Positions 63,576 to 64,000 of a stretch of 64,000 bases of DNA are shown one piece after another. The first letter of the stretch is position 1. Each line of letters starts with the position of its first letter. Source of the DNA: Fasciolopsis buskii (lineage: Eukaryota; Platyhelminthes; Trematoda; Plagiorchiida; Fasciolidae). The stretch spans positions 164,475-228,474 of the forward strand of contig LUCM01009787.1 in assembly GCA_008360955.1 (NCBI GenBank), written 5' to 3'. The position numbers were made by a program, and so were the translations under genes. The notes beneath the pieces were generated by a model that worked only from the letters and a program-made list of their open reading frames with translations, was not told where the DNA came from and made no database searches.

Positions 63576-64000
63576 AATGGAACGAGATCGGACACCAATT
63601 TTGCAGTGGCGAATGCGGTTCGCTTGACCCCGTTGTTCCGTGGGTTTGTTTAGGCTGTAGAATTTGTGGTCACTACAGTGCGAACTGGTTTCGAAGCTGG
63701 ATTATTCCTAATTGCCTAAATTTCTCATAACTCCTACAGATTTTGTGTAAAATGATGCCTGCAGACAAGTGAGATGAAATTCACTTTGGTTTTCACAGGA
63801 TTTCCGGGCGTATTTCTTGGCAGTCGGTTCAAACCCCGATCCTTTGTAATCCCTTTACTTTTACTGGATTCAATATTAAGTTCTTCGCATTAGTAACGAA
63901 TTGGGATGAAATAACGCAGAAGAAACTGGCAATCTTCAGCATTAAAAAAAATTACATCGCTAACGATCTTTGTTTGTAAGTCATTTCAAGTATATATATA
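63490..64000. other. Non-coding DNA with TA tracts
   Basis: A TA microsatellite lies at 63545-63573, a weak box-B-like GGTTCAAACCC near 63827, and a short TA run at the window end. Confidence 0.5.
63545..63573. repeat. (TA)14 microsatellite
   Basis: Uninterrupted alternating TA for 29 bases. Confidence 0.97.

Noticed and set aside
1..64000. CRISPR arrays, operons, bacterial insertion sequences, rRNA genes
   Set aside because: None seen; the window is eukaryotic nuclear DNA with spliced exons.

Overview
This is a 64 kb window of AT-rich eukaryotic (metazoan) DNA, roughly 60% A+T by eye, with short exons separated by introns of 1.5 to 4.6 kb. Splice sites follow GT..AG, and the window holds tRNA-derived repeats, microsatellites and Penelope-like retroelement debris. 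There is no bacterial gene organisation. The gene style and the retroelements suit a flatworm, most likely a digenean fluke. That assignment is an inference; no species marker is visible.

Region 1 (about 1-19.5 kb, + strand) is the only gene I can name: the 3' half of a protocadherin-type cadherin. Six exons (3163-3341, 7916-8226, 9916-10146, 12880-13959, 16513-16582, 18086-18615) join with matching phases into one open frame of 799 whole codons plus a stop. They encode the end of one extracellular cadherin (EC) repeat, two further repeats, a juxtamembrane linker, one transmembrane helix and a cytoplasmic tail of about 470 residues. The tail carries a motif that fits the WAVE-complex-binding (WIRS) consensus and a C-terminus that could bind a PDZ domain. 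The 5' exons lie left of the window.

Region 2 (about 19.5-34 kb) is mostly non-coding. It holds microsatellites, a degenerate tetranucleotide tract and a few exon-like open stretches (29862-30012, 33822-34004) that I cannot name.

Region 3 (about 34.2-46.3 kb) is repeat rich. A block of about 245 bp at 34205 is repeated at 45434; its first 217 bp look identical. The first copy is split by a 183-bp insertion with a 12-bp target-site duplication, and runs into an 801-base assembly gap. At 37.5-38.3 kb lies a decayed Penelope-like element with a GIY-YIG endonuclease domain and an inverted second fragment of its own 3' end. Several tRNA-like (SINE or pseudo-tRNA) units follow.

Region 4 (about 36.7-64 kb) has exon-like stretches (36729, 45547, 48563, 49066) whose phases allow them to be spliced in order into one hypothetical + strand gene. 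It also has a minus-strand membrane-protein-like open frame at 54.3 kb and a possible exon at 63.4 kb. None of these is recognised, and all are low confidence.
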